A stretch of 9,657 nt of DNA from an uncultured beta proteobacterium (lineage in GTDB: Bacteria > Pseudomonadota > Gammaproteobacteria > Burkholderiales > Burkholderiaceae_C). Positions 6,397 through 9,657 of the stretch are shown piece after piece (the stretch's first letter is position 1; every line of letters starts with the position of its first letter). The stretch spans positions 1-9,657 of the forward strand of contig CAISLL010000184.1 in the NCBI GenBank assembly GCA_903886165.1, read 5' to 3'. The notes beneath the pieces were generated by a model. The model was given only the letters and a program-made list of their open reading frames with translations, was not told the origin of the DNA and made no database searches. A program made the position numbers and the translations under genes.

Positions 6397-7242
6397 ATGG
6401 CACTTTACTTGATTGGCGACGTGCAGGGCTGCGACAGCGCCTTGCAGCAGTTATTGAACAAAATTTCTTTCTCCCCAAGCCGGGACACGCTCTTTCTTTT
6501 GGGTGATCTGGTCAATCGCGGACCAGACTCTGCGGCGGTCTTGCGCCGGTTGATGGGTTATGGCGCGGCGGCCCAATGTCTGCTGGGCAACCACGACCTA
6601 CACCTGCTGGCGGCAGCAGTCGGCGCACGTAAGCCCAGCCGCAAGGACACGCTGGCCGGCGTGTTGCTGGCGCCCGACCGTGAGGCCATGCTGGCCTGGC
6701 TGCGCGCGCAACGCATGGCGATGCTGCTTGAGCACCAGAACCACCCTTACCTGATGGTTCACGCGGGTGTGCTTCCGGACTGGACAGCGGAACAAACCAT
6801 CGCACTCGCGGCCGAAGTCGAGAGCCTGCTGCGTGGCCCAGATCTGGGTGACTTCTTGTACCAGATGTATGACAACCAACCCGACGCCTGGAACGAGGGT
6901 CTGCGCGGCACCGCCCGCTTGCGCCTGATCGTCAACGCCCTCACCCGTTTGCGGTTTTGCAGCGCGCTGGGGGTGATGGAGTTTGATGCAAAAGAGGGGA
7001 AGGACAACGCCCCGCCGGGCTTCATGCCGTGGTTTGACGTGCCAGGCAGAAAAACAGCCGAAGTCACCGTGGCATTTGGCCACTGGTCCACGCTGGGCTG
7101 GCTGGACCGCACGGACGTGCTGGCGCTGGATTCCGGCTGTGTCTGGGGCGGCTCTTTAAGCGCCCTCAAGCTTGGCAATGACAGCCGGTCCCACGAACTC
7201 ATTCAGGTGAAATGCGCCCAGGCACAAAAACCTGGTCAGTAA
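6397..7242 (+). CDS. apaH: Bis(5'-nucleosyl)-tetraphosphatase, symmetrical (ApaH)
   Basis: A cytosolic PPP-type metallophosphatase that splits Ap4A into two ADP and, in family members studied, can remove Np4 caps from RNA 5' ends. At 281 aa it matches the E. coli protein (280 aa). The metal-binding blocks are complete: GDVQG (7-11), GDLVNRGP (36-43), GNHDLHL (64-70), HAG with His122, and GHW (228-230), followed by the ApaH-type end block LDSGCVWGGSLSAL (244-257). It is a single-gene unit here, not joined to ksgA or apaG as in E. coli. It starts 24 bp from the opposed CNNM-type gene, so its promoter probably lies inside that gene's 5' end. No clear ribosome binding site precedes the ATG. It is convergent with the helicase gene. 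Confidence 0.97.
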   Translation: MALYLIGDVQGCDSALQQLLNKISFSPSRDTLFLLGDLVNRGPDSAAVLRRLMGYGAAAQCLLGNHDLHLLAAAVGARKPSRKDTLAGVLLAPDREAMLAWLRAQRMAMLLEHQNHPYLMVHAGVLPDWTAEQTIALAAEVESLLRGPDLGDFLYQMYDNQPDAWNEGLRGTARLRLIVNALTRLRFCSALGVMEFDAKEGKDNAPPGFMPWFDVPGRKTAEVTVAFGHWSTLGWLDRTDVLALDSGCVWGGSLSALKLGNDSRSHELIQVKCAQAQKPGQ

Positions 7243-7255
7243 CGCCCAAGCGGGG

Positions 7256-8746
7256 TCAGGCGGCCTTGAACAAGGCGGCGACCTTGCGCTTGGATTTGAT
7301 GTTGCTGGAAATGCTGCGCACACCCGGACGCGCAGCCGGGGTTTCCCACGAGGGCACGGCATCTGGCGCCAGGTGGGGCGCTTCATAGGGTTTGTCGAAA
7401 AACGGGTCCTTTGACAATGGCGGGCGCTTGAACTCATTGCGCGGTGCACGCGGTACCCGCGCCGGATACTCTTCACGCCGAATGTCATCAGCCTCCTGTT
7501 GGTACATGCGCCGGCCATCGTTGATATGGCCCTGTTTGCGAATGTCGGGCAGGTCTTCTTCAAAGGCGATGGGTTCGAGTTCGATCTTGGTCTTGATCAA
7601 CTTCTCGATGTCGGCCACCAGACGCGCATCGCTTTTGGACACAAAATTGACCGCCAAACCCGCCGCGCCAGCGCGCCCGGTACGGCCGATGCGGTGTACG
7701 TAGTCTTCAGCATTGAACGGGATGTCGAAATTGAACACCGCAGGCACGTCCTTGATGTCGAGCCCGCGTGCCGCCACGTCGGTGCATACCAGCAAGTCGA
7801 CCTCGCCTTTCTTGAAGGCTTCAAGGGCTTTCAGCCGCTCGTCCTGGCTCTTGTCACCGTGCAGCGCGGTGGTTTTTAAACCTTCACGTTCCAGCGAGCG
7901 CGCCAGCCGGGCGCAGCCAAGCTTGCTGTTGACGAACACAAACGCCTGTTTCATGCCGCGCTGGCGCAAGATCTGGTGCAGCGCATGGCGTTTGTCATCG
8001 TCATTCACGCTGTAAAAATGCTGCTCCACCGTGGATGCGGTGGCGTTGGAGCGCGCCACCTCGATCGTCACCGGGTCCTGCAGATAGCTGTTGGCCAGGC
8101 GCTTGATCTCCGGTGAGAACGTGGCCGAAAACAGCAACGTGGTGCGTTGCTTGGGCAGGTAGCTCAGGATGCGCTGCAGATCCGGCAGGAAACCGATGTC
8201 AAGCATGCGGTCGGCTTCATCCAGCACCACGTACTCCACCTGGTTGAGCACCGTGTTTTTGGCTTCAATGTGGTCCAGCAGACGCCCGGGAGTGGCCACC
8301 AGCACTTCCACGCCTTGTTTCAGCTCAAGGGTTTGCGGCTTCATGTCCATGCCGCCAAAGACGACGGCGCTGCGCAGGTTGGTGTATTTTCCATACAGCT
8401 TGACCTGCTCGGCCACCTGGTCCGCCAACTCGCGTGTGGGCAGCAGCACCAGCGCCCGCACCGGGTGACGTGCCGGCGAGGTGGAAGCGTTCTCGTGCTT
8501 GAGCATGCGTTGCAGCAGTGGCAGGGCAAAGGCGGCGGTCTTGCCGGTGCCGGTCTGGGCGGCACCCATCACGTCACGGCCCTGCAGCACCACGGGGATG
8601 GCCTGGGCCTGAATGGGGGTCATGGTCTCGTAACCCATCTCGGCGACCGCGCGGGCCAGAGGTGCGGCCAATTGCAGTTGCGCAAAGGCCATGATGGGGG
8701 TTTCGGAGTTCAGTTCAGCGGAAGATTCAGAAGTCAGATCGGTCAT
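7256..8746 (-). CDS. rhlE: DEAD-box ATP-dependent RNA helicase, RhlE type
   Basis: An RNA-remodelling helicase of superfamily 2. The 496-aa protein has every motif of the family: a Q-motif region (F21 to Q46, MTPIQAQAI), AQTGTGKT (63-70, Walker A), PTRELA (103-108), GG (131-132), TPGR (152-155), DEAD (176-179), SAT (207-209), CTDVAARGLD (321-330) and HRIGRTGR (351-358). The C-terminal tail from about 400 is charged, rich in Arg, Pro and Glu, and ends in a basic stretch KSKRKVAALFKAA. Such tails in RhlE proteins bind RNA. RhlE members act in ribosome assembly and mRNA decay, notably in the cold. The first 18 residues are Ser/Thr/Glu-rich, and Met19 is a possible alternative start; no strong ribosome binding site marks either. 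It is downstream of the peptidase gene, 82 bp apart, on the same strand. Confidence 0.95.
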   Translation of the reverse strand: MTDLTSESSAELNSETPIMAFAQLQLAAPLARAVAEMGYETMTPIQAQAIPVVLQGRDVMGAAQTGTGKTAAFALPLLQRMLKHENASTSPARHPVRALVLLPTRELADQVAEQVKLYGKYTNLRSAVVFGGMDMKPQTLELKQGVEVLVATPGRLLDHIEAKNTVLNQVEYVVLDEADRMLDIGFLPDLQRILSYLPKQRTTLLFSATFSPEIKRLANSYLQDPVTIEVARSNATASTVEQHFYSVNDDDKRHALHQILRQRGMKQAFVFVNSKLGCARLARSLEREGLKTTALHGDKSQDERLKALEAFKKGEVDLLVCTDVAARGLDIKDVPAVFNFDIPFNAEDYVHRIGRTGRAGAAGLAVNFVSKSDARLVADIEKLIKTKIELEPIAFEEDLPDIRKQGHINDGRRMYQQEADDIRREEYPARVPRAPRNEFKRPPLSKDPFFDKPYEAPHLAPDAVPSWETPAARPGVRSISSNIKSKRKVAALFKAA

Positions 8747-8764
8747 TCAATGCCAGGTTCAGAT

Positions 8765-8781
8765 GCTATCGATCCGATAGC
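8765..8781. promoter_or_regulatory. Perfect 7-bp inverted repeat upstream of the helicase gene
   Basis: GCTATCG (8765-8771) and CGATAGC (8775-8781) are exact complements with a 3-bp centre, 18 bp before the helicase start codon on the minus strand. No T-run follows on the helicase-proximal side, so it is not a terminator for the peptidase gene. It may be an operator or, in RNA, a 5' UTR stem-loop close to the start codon. The repeat is seen directly; its role is unknown. Confidence 0.4.
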
Positions 8782-8828
8782 CGGGGCTGCTCCAAGGATT
8801 GGGGCAAACCCGCATTATCCTCCAATGC

Positions 8829-9657
8829 TCACAATTGGCGCGCAGAGAAGGTGTCGCAGCCCTTGACACTGCCGTTTTGCAGGCCTGCATTGAACCAACG
8901 TTGGCGCTGTGCGCTGCTGCCGTGGGTAAAGCTGTCGGGCACCACCTGGCCGCCAGCCGAACGCTGCAGCGCATCGTCACCAATCCTGGCGGCAGCGTTC
9001 ATGGCTTCCTCCAGGTCGCCCTGCTCCAGCAACTGGCGTGCGGCTTGCGCGTGGTTGGCCCAGACACCGGCAAAACAATCGGCCTGCAACTCCAGGCGCA
9101 CGCTCAGGGCGTTGTACTCGGTCTTGCTGACGCGGCCACGCATCTGATCCATCTTGGTGGTGATGCCCAGCAGATTCTGCACATGGTGACCCACCTCGTG
9201 GGCGATCACATAGGCCTGTGCAAAGTCGCCCGGCGCACCGAGCTGATTCTTCAAGGTTTCATAAAAGCCGAGGTCAATGTAGACCTTTTGATCCGGCGGG
9301 CAATAGAACGGTCCCATCGCCGCCTGACCCTGCCCGCAGGCAGTTGGCGTGCTGCCGCGGAACAACACCAGTTTGGGTTCCTGGTAGGTGGCACCACCTT
9401 TGGCGAAGACGTCTTTCCAGACATCTTCAGTGTCGGCCAGCACGGTTGACACAAACGCTGCCATGCGGTCATCCGCAGGCGGCTTGCGTGCCGGGGCTGA
9501 CTCGGTCTGGCCCTGCGGACTGCCGCCGCTGAGCACACTGAGCACCGTCATGGGGTTGACCCCGAGAAAATACGACACCACCAAGGCGATGGCGACCGAA
9601 CCGAGGCCAATGCGGCGCCCGCCAAATCCGCCGCCACCTGACGAGCCACCAACACCC
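8829..9657 (-). CDS. YpfJ-like neutral zinc metallopeptidase, N-terminus cut by the window edge
   Basis: The frame is open to the right edge, giving 275 visible residues; the true start lies outside. A start internal to the window (TTG at 9584) is unlikely, because it would cut through the membrane helix and drop the family's Gly-rich N-terminal segment. The visible part starts with that Gly-rich segment (GGSSGGGGFGGRR), then one membrane helix (about 20-43), then a periplasmic domain. The domain carries FRGSTPTACGQGQAAMGPFY and the zinc motif HEVGHH (His153, Glu154, His157 in visible numbering). ELQADCFAGVWA lies some 30 residues later; its Glu190 is a probable third ligand. Cys107 and Cys119 may form a disulfide. 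This pattern is that of the putative neutral zinc metallopeptidase family of E. coli YpfJ, whose physiological substrate is not known. It is probably an envelope protein. It sits upstream of the helicase gene on the same strand. Confidence 0.93.
   Translation of the reverse strand, partial: GVGGSSGGGGFGGRRIGLGSVAIALVVSYFLGVNPMTVLSVLSGGSPQGQTESAPARKPPADDRMAAFVSTVLADTEDVWKDVFAKGGATYQEPKLVLFRGSTPTACGQGQAAMGPFYCPPDQKVYIDLGFYETLKNQLGAPGDFAQAYVIAHEVGHHVQNLLGITTKMDQMRGRVSKTEYNALSVRLELQADCFAGVWANHAQAARQLLEQGDLEEAMNAAARIGDDALQRSAGGQVVPDSFTHGSSAQRQRWFNAGLQNGSVKGCDTFSARQL

Noticed and set aside
7218..7235. CCAGG/CCTGG hairpin near the end of apaH as a terminator
   Set aside because: The stem is only 5 bp and the A-run is in the loop, not after the stem, so it does not fit an intrinsic terminator on either strand.
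8811..8820. GATAAT on the minus strand as a -10 element for the helicase gene
   Set aside because: No -35-like hexamer lies at proper distance; the match alone is not enough.

Overview
This 9.66 kb window looks like an ordinary chromosomal segment of a betaproteobacterium, most likely a member of the Comamonadaceae (Rhodoferax/Polaromonas-like). The assignment is an inference from protein flavour, moderately high GC and the gene set. No tRNA, rRNA, CRISPR array, insertion sequence or phage gene is visible.

Layout, left to right. (1) 1-1003, minus: the N-terminal 334 residues of a multi-pass membrane sensor, cut by the window edge before its output domain. (2) 1004-1133: a spacer with a possible 21-codon Cys-rich leader ORF whose stop touches the sensor's start codon, plus a hairpin over the same junction. 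(3) 1134-2225, minus: the Fe-S cluster carrier ATPase Mrp/ApbC. (4) 2226-2349: a divergent control region with a 6-bp dyad. (5) 2350-3651, plus: a patatin-like phospholipase. (6) 3693-3851, plus: an orphan 52-codon fragment of the N-terminus of a type I DNA methyltransferase subunit (HsdM), the only clear sign of gene loss or transfer. (7) 3957-5024, plus: a DUF3108 protein with a TonB-like membrane anchor. (8) 5062-6372, minus: a CNNM/CorC-type (DUF21-CBS-CorC_HlyC) membrane transporter. (9) 6397-7242, plus: ApaH, symmetrical Ap4A hydrolase. (10) 7256-8746, minus: an RhlE-type DEAD-box RNA helicase. (11) 8829-9657, minus: a YpfJ-like neutral zinc metallopeptidase, cut at its N-terminus by the right edge.

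The genes do not form one pathway. They are mostly single-gene housekeeping units on alternating strands: Fe-S assembly, lipid hydrolysis, envelope, ion or polyamine transport, dinucleotide turnover, RNA remodelling and proteolysis. Gaps are small: 24 bp between the opposed start codons of the CNNM-type gene and apaH, and 13 bp between the convergent ends of apaH and the helicase gene. I see no convincing undescribed multi-gene system. The best leads are the HsdM relic, the TonB-like SxxxH anchor on the DUF3108 protein, and the Cys-rich leader ORF with its hairpin ahead of the sensor gene.
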